Assembly: GCF_010389155.1 (NCBI RefSeq)
Contig: NC_057761.1
Span: 7,690,501 to 7,754,500 of the forward strand
Direction of reading: 5' to 3'
From: Erigeron canadensis
Lineage: Eukaryota; Streptophyta; Magnoliopsida; Asterales; Asteraceae
DNA: 64,000 bases
The notes under the pieces were generated by a model. It searched no databases. It was not told the origin of the DNA and saw nothing but the letters and a program-made list of their open reading frames with translations. Position 1 is the stretch's first letter. Every line of letters starts with the position of its first letter. Positions 23,593-35,747 of this stretch are shown in pieces. The position numbers and the translations under genes were made by a program.

Positions 23593-24807
23593 CTATGTTA
23601 ACTAATAAATTATAAACACTTTTTTTACTAACTTACATGGCATCTTATGTGTCATTTCCATGTCATAGCATTAACTTACTAGTTAATTGTAACTTAACTA
23701 AGGTTAATTTTTTTCTTTAATATATTTAATGACTCTCACTCTTCATCCTCAACTGATTAATCGTCTTCCTTTGTAAATAAAAAAATCCAAAAATGGTTTT
23801 TCTCTTTCCACAAACAAACCCAATATTTTTTGTCACAATTATCGGAAATCACAACAAGCACATTTGTTTTGGGTGAATTGATTTTGACGGTTAACAACAA
23901 AATCGAACTGGGAAGATACATTTCTTTTTCTTCGCTTTTGATGGCATCAAGGAATAATAGAAGACATACATATATCTTTCTTGTTGCAGACAATTTGTCT
24001 CTCTTTTATTTCATGTGGCACACACAAACCATAAAGACAAAACAAAGTCTTTTACTTATTCTTTTCGGCTACAAACAAAAGACCACGAACCCTTTTCTTT
24101 ATTTTTCTTTATTTTTTATTTTTTTTTTCTGTTTTAATTGTTTGGAGATTGTTTATACTGCTAGACACTAGAATCATGAGATTACTTATTAGGAGACTAC
24201 GGGATTACGTTTTTTGTGTGTGTGTGACGGCTGCTGCCTTTTCAACAAAGACCACCCATTATCATAATGTTGTAATAACACTTGATATTAATCTGGTAAT
24301 AACCATTGATCAGAATTCGATAATAAACCTTTGAATAACCTGTCATCATCTAATGAGGAAGAAAAAAAATAACGATTGATCCAACAATGTCCTTTCATCC
24401 TATAATGGAAAAGAAAAAGATAAAGATTAATTCATGTTAAATGGTTTGTGTTGTAAAGGATAAGATTGTGTACCAAATTATCAGGATGAAGTTAGGATGG
24501 AAGGAAAAAACATATTTACTTGATATAATAAAATGGGGAAAAAAGGAAGAAAGAAATAACGAGTGATCCAACAAGGTCCTTTCATCCTATAATGAAAATA
24601 AAGGATAAGATTGTGTACCAGATTATAATTATCATCATGAAGTTAGGATGGAAGGAAAAAACATATTTACTTGATATTATAAAATGGGGAGAAAATTAAT
24701 CAAAGGTTATGTTATTTAATCTAAGTTAATTAACCTTAAGTGATAAGTTAATTAACCTTAAGTAATAAGTTAGTAAAAAAATGTTTGTAATTTGTTAGTT
24801 ATCATAG
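23593..24807. mobile_element. Possible TIR element, 1.2 kb, ends inverted over about 42 bp
   Basis: The left end, 23593-23635, reads CTATGTTAACTAATAAATTA and continues to TTTTTTTACTAACTTA. The right end, 24766-24807, is its reverse complement with a few mismatches. No transposase is seen inside. I could not define a target duplication, so the superfamily is open and the element may be an old decayed MITE or MULE-like unit. Confidence 0.55.
24361..24695. repeat. Direct repeat, two copies about 189 bp apart
   Basis: The block with TGATCCAACAA.GTCCTTTC starts near 24361 and again near 24549. Both copies continue through GATAAGATTGTGTACCA and GAAGTTAGGATGGAAGG. The second copy lacks an internal segment. 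The pair lies inside the inverted-repeat unit 23593-24807. Confidence 0.85.
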
Positions 24808-26170
24808 CATTGTTCTTTATATAATTACGTTAAAAAAGGAAATCTATATATATATTGTTTTCATTTTTCACAACATTTCTATATTCCAATTCTAAGCATT
24901 ATATTGATTTTCATAAATCTATTTTTTTCTTTTAAAAATTGATTATTCGTTAAATTATTAATTACCTCTTAATTATGAGATGGAGAGAGTATATCTTCAA
25001 TCATATCATTTTTATTATCGGTAAAAGCATTTAGATTTTAGTAGTACTCATAAGCGTTAAGTATTAGATGAATAACAATAAAAAGCTAGAAAATTTTAGA
25101 CCTCGCGTTGTGAGGCCTCATTTGTCTTGTTGAAATGGCTACGTTATTTTAATATTTTAATGTTGAACATTCAACCGTTTAACTAAATTAATTATGTCAT
25201 GATTAAGTTTGTTTAAAAGTGTACAAGAAACCAAAAAGTAACTTATAGTAAAAACCAGAATGGGATGAGATATGACAAAATATCAATATATTAGTTCGGA
25301 ATTCAAAGGGATGCGATGTAGCAAAATGCAAGTAGTGATACGGGGTGTGTCACAAAAAAGTTGGACTCAAACGGGAAATAAGTGTGAAAACAACCAAAAA
25401 GTAACCCGTAGAAAACTCCAAAAAGGATGCAATAATAGTGGTATAGTATGTGACATGAACGAATAGCAACTCGTACGCATGCGAGTTGCTATTCACAAAA
25501 AAAATATGAGCAAAATATTGAGAAACCAAAAGAGAAAAACCCAAACGGAATTCAATATGGTGAAATCCGAATAGTGGCGTGAGGTATAAATCATCCAAGA
25601 GAACAATGCGACGTGGCGGTGACATTGTTCGTAACCTGGGACTTAATGGAAAAATAAAAATAATAAAAAAAAGGGAGCGTGATGTGACAAAATACTAACT
25701 TTTTTTTTATTTAAACTAAGAACCAAAAGGGAAAAAGTTGGTAACAAAACACAAATAGAAAAAAAATGAAGAACCCAACATCCTAACAATCTTTTATATA
25801 AGATGAATACCAAAAACCTAAAAACAGCTCGTGTAAAAAATAAAAAATATAAAAGAAAGGAAAAAAAGAAACGTAACGTAACGTGGCAAAATACGAACAA
25901 TGATAAGCGTTGCAACGTAGCACCAATCGAACAACGCCATGTAGTTGACGAAGTGTGTGCTTTTAATAGTGCCACTTGTCACAATTTATGTGGCAAAAGC
26001 ACCACCACCGTCACTGCCGTACATCGTCGTCACCACTGTCACTGTCGCCACTCTTCGTCGCTAGCACAATCGTCGTCGCATCACCCGGACATCCGTTTAG
26101 TAATAATATCAACAGTGGTTCCAACATCACCTCTTCACAATAATACAGTATTATTTTTTTTTACATGTGT
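24808..26170. other. Intergenic, no gene recognised
   Basis: It holds a small perfect hairpin at 25461-25494 and a possible Helitron-type terminus at 25086-25115. A GTC/CAC-rich stretch at 25990-26080 looks like low-complexity DNA. Frames on either strand do not look coding. Confidence 0.5.
25461..25494. repeat. Perfect 13 bp hairpin with 8 nt loop
   Basis: GAATAGCAACTCG and CGAGTTGCTATTC flank TACGCATG. It is intergenic. No T run follows, so I do not call it a terminator. Confidence 0.8.
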
Positions 26171-26253
26171 GTGATTTTTTAATGGGCTAAGTATAACATG
26201 TTTTCATAACAGAATCTTGGGCTAAGTCGAGCCCAACTAAAATTGATAGTTGG

Positions 26254-26259
26254 TGGGCC
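26254..26259 (+). promoter_or_regulatory. Site II element TGGGCC upstream of the ATP synthase gamma gene
   Basis: TGGGCC lies about 210 bases before the ATG; further TGGGCT-like copies (GGGCTAAG at 26184 and 26220) lie upstream. Site II motifs bind TCP factors and are enriched in promoters of nuclear genes for mitochondrial respiratory proteins. Confidence 0.5.
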
Positions 26260-26407
26260 TTGTGAATCGGATCCAATCAATTCATTTCACCTCTTCGCAA
26301 TAATGCAGTATTTTAACACATCTCACTACATCTAACATTCTCTCTCGCCCAGATATAGATATAATCAAAAATCAAATATATATATATATATAAAAGCAAC
26401 TATTTCC

Positions 26408-26416
26408 AAACCCTAA
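26408..26416 (+). promoter_or_regulatory. Telo-box AAACCCTAA in the leader region of the gamma subunit gene
   Basis: AAACCCTAA sits 51 bases before the start codon. A telo-box close to site II motifs is a known combination in plant genes tied to growth and biosynthesis. Here it fits a housekeeping mitochondrial gene. Confidence 0.5.
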
Positions 26417-26466
26417 AAACGAATCAATTTCATTTCATTTTCAGGAGGTGAGAAAAGAATCTGAAA

Positions 26467-29400
26467 ATGGCGATGGCTGCTCTGAGGAAAGAATCAAGAC
26501 GTTTGGCTCCTCTGATTTCATCATCTCCAAATCCTGCCACCAATGCATTCCGATCCACTGCTCTTTCTCCCTCTCAGTACGATCTCATCTTCATTTCTCC
26601 CTGATCTATATACATATAATATATATATATATATCTGTGTGTGTGTGTTTTTTCTTCTGCAAAAGTCTGTGTGTTTGATGTATATTTGGTTCACCAAGTC
26701 AAACATAATATAAATATGTTCATAATGATTTATCTGTAGCATTTTTTTTGTTGATGTTGTAAATATGTCATCTACCTTTCCCAAAATTTGTAAGAAATTT
26801 TTTAGCTCTGTATATATGACATATGAAAAAAAATAAGTATACACATTGAGGCAGGTAGAAATGTGGAAATGGTGTTGAGCAAATACTTGTCATTTTGTAA
26901 GTATATTTAAAGTTAGTACTATTAAGTGTGTTTAACTGTTTACATCTGCTCAATATCAGAAACTAATAGCACTTTTTTTCCATCAAAACACTTGAAACTG
27001 CATATTGTGTTAGAATGCAATAAGCTAATATGAACTTGCAATTTGCATTTAGAAGAAAATTCTTAGACGGGATATGGTTTGGACACCGCAAGAAGTTAAT
27101 TGAACCTAGAAAGTTATTGTTATTCGACAATTTTACTCTTATTTCTAAGAATAGTTTTTGCAGGAAGTGAGACTATATTTGTCAGATGGTAATTGTTTTT
27201 TGGGTTAAGATTCGTGAATCGTTTTTTAATTAACACAATCTTTTTTTCTTTTCAGTTTCTTATGTTACAAAAAAGATTTTAAGTTAACATCATTCACAAA
27301 GTTCATGTGCTTAGACAAAAACCAATTTGGCAATTTTCTTGCTTGTTTTTCTGCAATTGTAGCATGTATCGGTTATAAATGATGTTTTGTGTGTATGTGT
27401 TATGCTGTTGACAATGTGACAGACTGAAAGTTACTTATGGTGTGTATCATATTGTTGCCCCAAAGTGGTCTTTATGTTTTGTGCAGTAAATAACATTTTT
27501 TGTTCCTATCGTAGAAATGGTCGTGTTGTGTGTTGTGTTTCCATATATTATATATTCTATATATATTGTTATAAACTTTCTATCTCATTTGGCCCCAATT
27601 ATTATCACAATATCAGTGTTTGATCAGTGTTAGTACATGTTTTGTGGTGCTTGCAGGGAGCAGGTGGGTCTTGGGGTTCGCTCCATATCAACCCAAATTG
27701 GTAGGATGTCATATCATCTTATATGTTATTGTAGTTGTCATTTTGAAGTACTATGTATTCTACTGCTTTCCTTGTGTGTTCATGTAATATGTTGTGTCCG
27801 CAGTTAGAAACCGTATGAAGAGTGTTAAGAATATTCAGAAGATTACAAAGGCCATGAAGATGGTTGCAGCTTCAAAGCTGAGAGCAATTCAAGTTAGAGC
27901 TGAGAATTCCCGTGGATTATGGCAGCCATTTACTGCTCTTCTTGGCGACACTCCAAGTATGTTTTTGAAATTACTTTACTAATTTCGTATATGTTCACTT
28001 CAACTTAATTATTTGCGTTATCTTTTCTGTATTTTATATGTGTGTTTAGTCTGCAATCCTCAATATGTCTGAAATCGGTCAGTTCTTGAATAGGAACGAT
28101 CAAGTAGAGAGTTTGGAAACTTATCATTTTAACTGAGATGTTCTTTGAAAAGGACAAAACAAGAGTTGTGCTGACCTATTATGTGCCCTTAATTTCTTGC
28201 AAAATATGTATTACTGGACAAATAAGTAATATTTGAACGGACTTTGTTTTGTGTGTATGTGGGGACTAATTTTAACATCATGGCACTGAAATAGAGTTAT
28301 CTATGATGTGAGAATCTCATATATTTTGTCATCTTACAGATAATGATTCTTATGTCCCATTGTTCTTTTAGGTGTGAATGTCAAGAAGAATGTGATTGTC
28401 ACTATTTCTTCAGACAAGGGTCTTTGTGGTGGTATCAACTCTACATCCGTGAAGATAAGCAGAGCCCTTTACAAGATCAACTCTGGTACACGTACATAAA
28501 GAAAAACTTTTCAGCTGACTACCGAGTCATCAAATGTCAGACTTTTTACATTTAATTGCATATTTGTAGGTCCTGAAGCAGAAAGTAAATATGTGATTTT
28601 GGGAGAAAAGGGAAAGGCTCAACTTATCCGTGACTCTAAGAAAGACATTGAGTTGACTATGACTGAGTTGCAAAAGAATTTTCTTAATTACACCCAGGTA
28701 TCACTGTTTAAATATTAACAAATATAGTGCAACAGATAATCTTGGTATCCTACTAGTGCGCAATAGATTCATTGGCGAATTATTATAATTCTGCATATTC
28801 TTCTGATAGTGGATTGAATATTATTTGTCCAACACAATATCTGAATTACTTTTGTGTGATATACATTGATCTCTTTTTTTTTTTTAATGTTAGATGGTAG
28901 TTACATTATAAAGTAATTGTATTCGCTCAATTTTATACATTTGGCAATTAAACAAATAATGTAGATATTGTTGCTACACATTTGTGTTTTATCATCACCG
29001 ACATTAATGCATTGTTCATCTAGTTTCCACTGAAAATCAGGAAGCATCATAGTGTTGTCCGATCTGGTGTTTGGTTTTTGTTCATTATTAATGTGTTTAT
29101 TGATATCTTCTTCCATACACATGTGGGTTAACCGAATCATCAGTAGGCAGCAAATTATATGTTCAAACTGTTTTCTTACAGTTGGAGGAACAAGATAATC
29201 ATTTTTGTTCAATAGCAAAGCAGCTGATAGAGCCCATTACATACTAGAAAATTAGAAATAATCACATGAAGATCCATCTTTTTAAAATAAATGAAAGATT
29301 TGTTATAATTTAATTGAACTCTAGCCAGTATCTTACATACTATATAGTAAATACAGCATATTATAATTTAAGTGACATCCCTTGTTTCATACTATGTTTG

Positions 29401-30962
29401 TTCCAGTATGAAGTGATTTTCAATTTCAATCTTGAAACAAGGGAGTGAACGTAAGTAGAAGAATTGATGTAATATCGTAGTTATATTTGTGTCAGCAGAA
29501 ATTCTATTTCAAGTTAGCTGAGGCAAGGGCAAAAATGACAGATTTTTGTTTATTAATACTTGCTTCCTTTGCAGATATCCGTAATTGCAGATGACATTTT
29601 GAAGAATGTTGAGTTTGATGCGTTGAGGATTGTATTTAACAAGTTTCAATCGGTTGTTTCGTTTCTGCCTACAACTGCAACTGTGTTGTCTCCTGAGGTA
29701 ACTAATTTGTTCTGAATCTCTGCAGTTTACTGTTACATGCTTATATTGATTATACGTGTCTTGTTGTAGATTGTGGAAAGAGAATCTGAAGCGGGGGGGA
29801 AGATTGGTGATTTGGATTCATATGAAATTGAAGGTGGTGAAACCAAATCAGAAGTTCTTCAGAATCTATCTGAATTCCAGTTTTCATGTGTAAGCTCCCA
29901 TGTGTTTTAATCTTCGTATAATAAAGTGTTTCTTTGTTATTGATACTGCTAGGTGGAATTTACAACAACTCATTGATAGTTTGAGACTTTAAGGGTAGAT
30001 TTTTGACTGTTCGTTTAGTATCCAAAATTTTTTTAAATACATGATAGAATGCAGAACTTCTGTAAACCATATGAAAGTGATCATTTTTATTTTTAAAATG
30101 ATTGCAATAGGACAAACAACCACTTGCATTCCTGCAAATGAAAAATCGCAGTTTCAAATGATATGAAAATGGAATATTGGCAATTTATTGTTGGATGTGT
30201 GGAGCAAGCACACATCCAACAATAATGACTAATTTGAAAGTTGTGAAATAAAGACTAACAGGCCAAGTTTTTTCAAGAACGGAGTTGTTCTCAAGTTTTT
30301 TTTTTCCCTAGAGGAAGATAAGAAGGGAAAAATATAATTGTTTTCTTGATTTATTTATTTGTTTGGAAAGGAAGTTAGATGGACAGGAGGGGAATATTGG
30401 GTGTTTTTGAAACCAAAACCTTCTTCCTAAAGATGAGCTGATGAGGAAGAAGGGAGTTATACAACTTTTTTGTGGATCAAAACCAAAAATAAGACCTCTC
30501 TTTTCTTCCCTTCACCCCCTCACAATTTTAAAAATTGAATGAAGGGTAATAACTAAATGGCAGGTTTTTTTCTCTTCTTCAATTTTGGGAACAGCGGCCC
30601 CCTCCTCTCGCCTCTACTCCCATTTCACTCCATCACAATTCAAGAACATGATTCAAAAATTTAATTTTCTCTTACCCTCCTCTCCTTTCTTTTAGTTTCT
30701 TGCAAATAAAACTCAAGAACACAGACTTAACGTGCATGCTGTTTGTTATCTGCTAGCAAAATCTCTCTAAAGTGATTTTGCATTAAATTTGCGCAATTTT
30801 CCATTCAACTTGTAATTATTACTTCGTCCCTTTTTCAGGTAATGTTTAACGCAGTTTTGGAGAATGCGTGTAGTGAGCAAGGAGCTCGGATGTCTGCCAT
30901 GGACAGCTCTAGCAGAAATGCTGGTGACATGCTTGATAGGCTTACACTCACATACAACAGGT

Positions 30963-30995
<33 letters not shown>

Positions 30996-31758
30996 GACAA
31001 ACAGAGACACATGCACATCATACCCTTTAGGGGAGTGATAAATCCACAACAGTTTTTAGCCATCCACAAGATTGCATGCTTTATACAATTGTACATTGTG
31101 TAGTATAACAATAATATGTACATTTGTTGTGGATGGCTAAAAAGTGTTGTAGATGTATCCCTACCCTACCCGTTACAAGATTCCAACATATATATGTGAA
31201 TCGATTGTGAAAGAGTGGTCACGTATGCAAAACTCGTGCCCCTACCATTTTGGTTGAAAAGAAAAGAGCTTTACTCTAAAGAGTGTTCGAGATTGCAAAA
31301 TGAGCGCAGGGGTACTGGGTCAATATGGGTTGGTCGGATTGGCCTTTCATTCTCTGTTCCTTGAATTTCTAAATAACTAATGTATGGTATAGAACCCAAC
31401 TCATATCAAGCTCTCTTTTGTCTTTCGATCAATCTCTCAACCCTCCTTCACCTGTTAAGTTTTGGCTACCTTTGCTTGTGATGATTATGAAAATGTATAT
31501 GAGTAATAATAGAAATGAATATCATGAAGGTCCAAAGGTCAAGCATTGTTTCAAAAATATTTTTGGAGTATTACATAGGGACAGTGGGGGTATTACATTC
31601 TCTGATAGTCATTATGTGGATCTTCTTATACTTTATCTGAATCATACTTCAGTATGCTTATCTCTCCAATGTTGTCTCATGTTACCAGGACTCGTCAAGC
31701 ATCGATCACTACTGAACTCACTGAAATTATTTCTGGAGCATCTGCATTGGAGGGTTAA
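26467..31758 (+). CDS. ATPC: Mitochondrial ATP synthase F1 gamma subunit, 327 aa, nine coding exons
   Basis: Gamma is the rotating central stalk of F1 that couples the proton-driven c-ring to ATP synthesis. I joined exons 26467-26576, 27657-27700, 27804-27956, 28372-28485, 28570-28697, 29575-29697, 29770-29889, 30839-30960 and 31689-31758. All introns are GT..AG and the frame is open throughout. The first 48 or so residues are rich in Arg, Ser and Ala without acidic clusters and end RSIST, as a mitochondrial presequence. The N-terminal helix [18 protein letters not shown] is at 61-78. [11 protein letters not shown] is at 115-125. The C-terminal family signature [14 protein letters not shown] is at 311-324. 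The chloroplast form is excluded by its different presequence and by the absence of the regulatory dithiol insert. No damage is seen. Site II and telo-box motifs lie upstream. Confidence 0.96.
30185..30225. repeat. Perfect 16 bp hairpin, 9 nt loop, in intron 7 of the gamma subunit gene
   Basis: TTATTGTTGGATGTGT (30185-30200) pairs fully with ACACATCCAACAATAA (30210-30225) around GGAGCAAGC. It may be the core of a small foldback element. Confidence 0.85.
30966..30997 (+). repeat. (TC)n(AC)n microsatellite at the start of intron 8
   Basis: A TC run passes directly into an AC run just downstream of the exon 8 donor site. Likely length-variable. Confidence 0.85.
31028..31163. mobile_element. 136 bp MITE-like inverted-repeat element in intron 8 of the gamma subunit gene
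   Basis: The left arm reads TAGGGGAGTGATAAATCCAC and runs on to TTTTTAGCCATCCACAA. The right arm is its inverse, TTGTGGATGGCTAAAAA to TATCCCTA, with a few mismatches. A 50 bp AT-rich centre separates the arms. No clear target duplication. Confidence 0.7.
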
Positions 31759-32289
31759 GTGTTGTGATTTTCTGACACCTTCATTGCAAATGCCGGAGGG
31801 TAACAAAATAAAACTATACTTTGTTGAAATTCTCAAATAATCTGGGCTTGGCTAACTTCTTTTATCAGGGGCAAATCTGTCTTTTTGCAGTTAAGTTTAT
31901 TGAGGTTTTCTCGTTGTTGTGAACGGCTTTGAGCCGGTTTGATATGCAATGTTGTTCATGTATGTTGATTATTGATGTGATTTCTTATATGCTGCACAAT
32001 TCCATCATTGTACTAGATTGTGCTGAAAAAGATTTCAATTTATAAATGAAGCTGAGCCTGGGATCATGGTTTGGAGTTGGTTTTAGGCTTTTAGCCAATT
32101 TCCAAGTTTATGGTAAACAAGATAGGTCACCCGGGAGACATTACATTTGTTAACGATTTAATAGAAAAGAATTATTCAAGAGATAATGTGTTACAAATAG
32201 GTCTACTTTCATGGACCGAGGTTAAAAAACCACAAACTTTTTGAAGAAAACATGTATTATTCAAATGATTAAAAATACAACAAAAATTG
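31759..32289. other. 3' region of the gamma subunit gene
   Basis: The T-rich, G-poor stretch to about 31980 is probably the 3' UTR. Beyond it I see AT-rich intergenic DNA. Confidence 0.5.
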
Positions 32290-32375
32290 ACATCTAAGTT
32301 TATTGAGGTTTTCTCGTCAGTTAAAAAATGAACAGTAAAAGTTTTGTGCGAAAATGAAAGTAGTTCGCATAAAAG

Positions 32376-33530
32376 TTTAGTACTAAAAGTGTAAGAGGCT
32401 TAAATGTTATGGTGAAAATAAAAGAAAATTAAAAGTATAAAATTTAGTGCTAAAAGTGTAGGGAGTTAAAATGTTGTGGTGAAAACAAATAGAATAAAAA
32501 TGGTACTATTCTTTACATGTGATAGTTAAATGACAAATAGTAAAATTTTTGTTTGAAAAAAAGTAGTTCGTATAATAGTTTAGTGCTAAAAGTATAAGTG
32601 GCTAAAATGTTGTGGTGAAAATAAAAGAAAATCAAAAAGTATAAAAACTTAGTGCTAAAAATGTAAAAAGTTCAAATATTGTGGTGAAAATAAAATGAAT
32701 AAAAAGTTTATTATTCTTTACACGTTTTCTTGTATATTTCTTTTTAATATATATGTTAAAAAGTTTGTTCATAATATATAAGAAGCTAAAATGTTGTGAC
32801 TAAAATAAAAGATTATCAAAAAGTATGAATGTTTAGTGCTAAAAGTGTAAAGAGTTAAAATATTGTGATCAAAATAAAAAGATAAAAAGTTTACTAAAAA
32901 TTATGAAAATTTAGTGCTAAAAGTGTAAAGAGTGAAACAATTGTGGTGAAAATAAAAATTAAAAATAAAAAATATACTATTCTTAACACGTTTTCCCGTA
33001 TTTTAAGATAAAAGAAAAATAAAAAAGTATGAAAGTTTAGGGCTAAAGTGTAAATAGTTCAAATATTGTGATGAAATAAAAAGAATAAAAGTTTACTAAA
33101 AAGTATCATAGTTTAGTGCTAAAAGTGTAAACATTGAAAGTTTTGTAGTGAAAATAAAAAGAATAAAAATTATACTATTCTTTACTAAAAAGTATTATAG
33201 TTTAGTGCGCAAAGAGTAAATATTGAAACTTATGTGGTTAAAATAAAAAGAATATAAAGTACACTGTTCTTTACACGTTTTTCCGTACTTTTGTTTTGTG
33301 GTGAAAATAGAAAAAATAAAAAGTTTACTAAAAAGTATTATAGTTTAATATTAAAAGTGTAAAGATTGAAACTTTTGTAGTAAAAATAAAAAGAATAAAA
33401 AGTATACTATTCTTTACTAAAAACTAATATAGTTTAGTGCGCAAAATATAAATATTGAAACTTATGTGGTTAAAATAAAAAGAATAAAAAATGCACTATT
33501 ATTTACACATTTTTTCGTACTTTTGTTTTT
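32376..33530. repeat. Degenerate tandem array with core TTTAGTGCTAAAAGTGTAA
   Basis: The core recurs about eleven times (near 32376, 32442, 32579, 32648, 32831, 32909, 33036, 33111, 33200, 33341 and 33433). Each copy is followed by a TTGTGGTGAAAATAAAA-type segment, and some by ACTATTCTTTACACG. Spacing is irregular (about 65-185 bp). The last four copies form a higher-order pair of about 230 bp, alternating a GTGCTAAAAG form and a GTGCGCAAA form. It is AT-rich and non-coding. Confidence 0.85.
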
Positions 33531-35490
33531 AATATATATATTAATATATATATTAATGGGTGCTTTTGTTAACTTATAAAACCTTATGATATATTGCTGT
33601 TAACCCTGGAAGCTAGATGTGGTGACATTGACCAATTAACAAGGTAATGGGTTGACAGAGGTAACGCGAATGGAAATTCTTTATGGTTGACTAAGACTTC
33701 AAGAAAGTTGACTCTTTGATCTTGAACTAGGGGGTTGCAACTTGCAAGGATAATTGTGTCCGCTTATGAATTAAACCCGAGGGGCCAAATTAAAAATCGT
33801 TCGAAGTCTAAAGCAGCAAATTGAAATTTTTAACTAAAGAAGTGCATCATAATATTAGTGTACCTTATCTTTACAGGAAGAAAAAGATGATAGAAAAACT
33901 TAGCAAATAAACCCGAGAGAAGTGACAAGTTGTGGGTTCACTCTTAGGAGTAACAAGTATGTGAGGTTTTTTTTTGAATCACATGTAATGGCTTATGATC
34001 TACATCTCGTAGTTTAGAATATGTGCAAGGCTTTACCATTATACTGTGAGGTGTTCCCTGATATCGAATACTGACTAATTAATAAAAAAAAAACTATTAT
34101 ACTGTGAGGTGTTCCCTGATGTCAAATACCGACTAACTAATAAAAAAAAACTATAAAAAGTTCGTGGGGGTAAAACAAAAGTTTTAATTAAAAAAAGTAT
34201 ACTACAATCAAATGTTGCAATGTACTGTACCGGTGTACGAGAATATATGTGGTAGAAAAAGTTAGCAAACCAAGTCCAAGAGACCAAGAAATAAACATTA
34301 TCTAAAGAGTTTTTGGTTAAAAATTTTGGAAAATGATAATAATAGTTCTAAAGATTATCATTAGTATTTTATCACATGCATAATTCTAAAATTTTATACA
34401 ATAAAATTATCTCATGAATTTTCGTAAAACAAGACACAAATTTTAATGCACTCAGATAGTTTATATTAACAACCCTAAAGGTTGTCATTAACAAAACTTA
34501 AAAGTTTATAATTTAAAAGGAAGGCGATAATGTAATGTATTGATGTGTAACAATTAGTCTTAAAATTTATAAACAACAAAATATTTAGTCATTGACTACT
34601 ACACACTCTCGGACATCGCATCCGTTCGTATGCTATATTTTTTACTTGGTAAATCTAGGTTCGTACACAGGAACTGTGTTTAATGAAATTTGCGAATTAA
34701 TGTCAAGGTAAAGGGAGTTTTGTAACTGTGTTGTTGCTTTGCTTTGAAAGTTGATATTGAGATTAATAATAAAAACTAAAAATGATTCCATAGAATCAAT
34801 TGAAAAGCTTTTGATGAATACAATTATTCAAAAGATTATCTACCTCAAATCCATTCAACAAGTTCATGTGCACTCTTTACTAAGCTCAAATTCAATAAAA
34901 ATGAAAATGATAATCGTGATCAACCAAAACACAAAGTCATAACACCAATGTTTGTAAATCCATATAAATCACACTAATTAATCTAAAATCAACAAACAAG
35001 AAATATTCGAAAGCAACCAAAACATATTGTGTTGAAATCTAAAACCAACATGTAAATGAAAACTTAAATCTACAATAAAAAAAAAAGGAAACGAGAACTT
35101 ACGGTAGTCAGTTGAGGTGGTTGGTAGCAATTTGGTGGTGGTTGTGTGTAAATAAAAAGAGATGGAGTGATCGGTGAAAGAGAAGTTGGGTCGAGAACTC
35201 ATAAGTGAGTGTTTTGTCTTTAACGTGTGAAAATCTATATAAGTGTTTGATTCAAACACGAAAAAAATAAAAAAAAAACTACTTTTTAAGGTCTTCACAA
35301 TTTTACTAAACATTGACAGTTTTTATAATATATGCATGCTATTCGTATTCATTACTTGGCGAAAAAAATAATGATTCGTACATTATCATTATTAGTGATA
35401 CACCACTAAACTAAACATGTTTCAAAAAAATTTACAATACAACATTTAAATGATCGTTCTTTGGAAAAACAAACACCACCTGGTCCAATA
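33531..35490. other. Intergenic, no gene recognised
   Basis: It opens with a TTAATATATATATTAA palindrome and contains the 58 bp tandem pair below. Frames on the minus strand (for example 34978-35313) are rich in Phe and Leu from T-rich DNA and do not look coding. Confidence 0.5.
34038..34153. repeat. Two tandem 58 bp units
   Basis: ATTATACTGTGAGGTGTTCC starts at 34038 and 34096. Each unit ends in an A run, and the copies differ at a few bases. Confidence 0.85.
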
Positions 35491-35502
35491 TTGCATTATT
35501 TT

Positions 35503-35518
35503 AGCCCAGCCCAGCCCA
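35503..35518. promoter_or_regulatory. Overlapping AGCCCA (inverted site II) motifs upstream of the RBM39-like gene
   Basis: AGCCCAGCCCAGCCCA gives three overlapping copies of the TGGGCT site II core on the minus strand. It lies about 150 bases before the probable leader exon, a typical position for TCP-bound promoters of growth-related plant genes. Confidence 0.45.
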
Positions 35519-35706
35519 TATTACATCCAACATCGACATCCACTTAAAAAAAGACAATACATGTTAAAATCAGAAAGATTTTTCAAGGCACTGTCCGCCT
35601 CTCTCAAGTCTCACCTCACTCGTTTATTTCCCGAAATAAATTAACGAAGAAAGAAGATTTCAGACTCTCTTCTTTCTTTCACTCGCTGTTCATTATTTAC
35701 TTTCAG

Positions 35707-35716
35707 GTATATAAAT

Positions 35717-35747
<31 letters not shown>

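Noticed and set aside
25461..25494. Rho-independent terminator
   Set aside because: The hairpin has no following T run and no gene ends here; bacterial terminators are not expected in this genome.
31418..31840. 140-residue plus-strand frame
   Set aside because: It overlaps the last exon of the ATP synthase gamma gene in a wrong frame and starts in intron 8.
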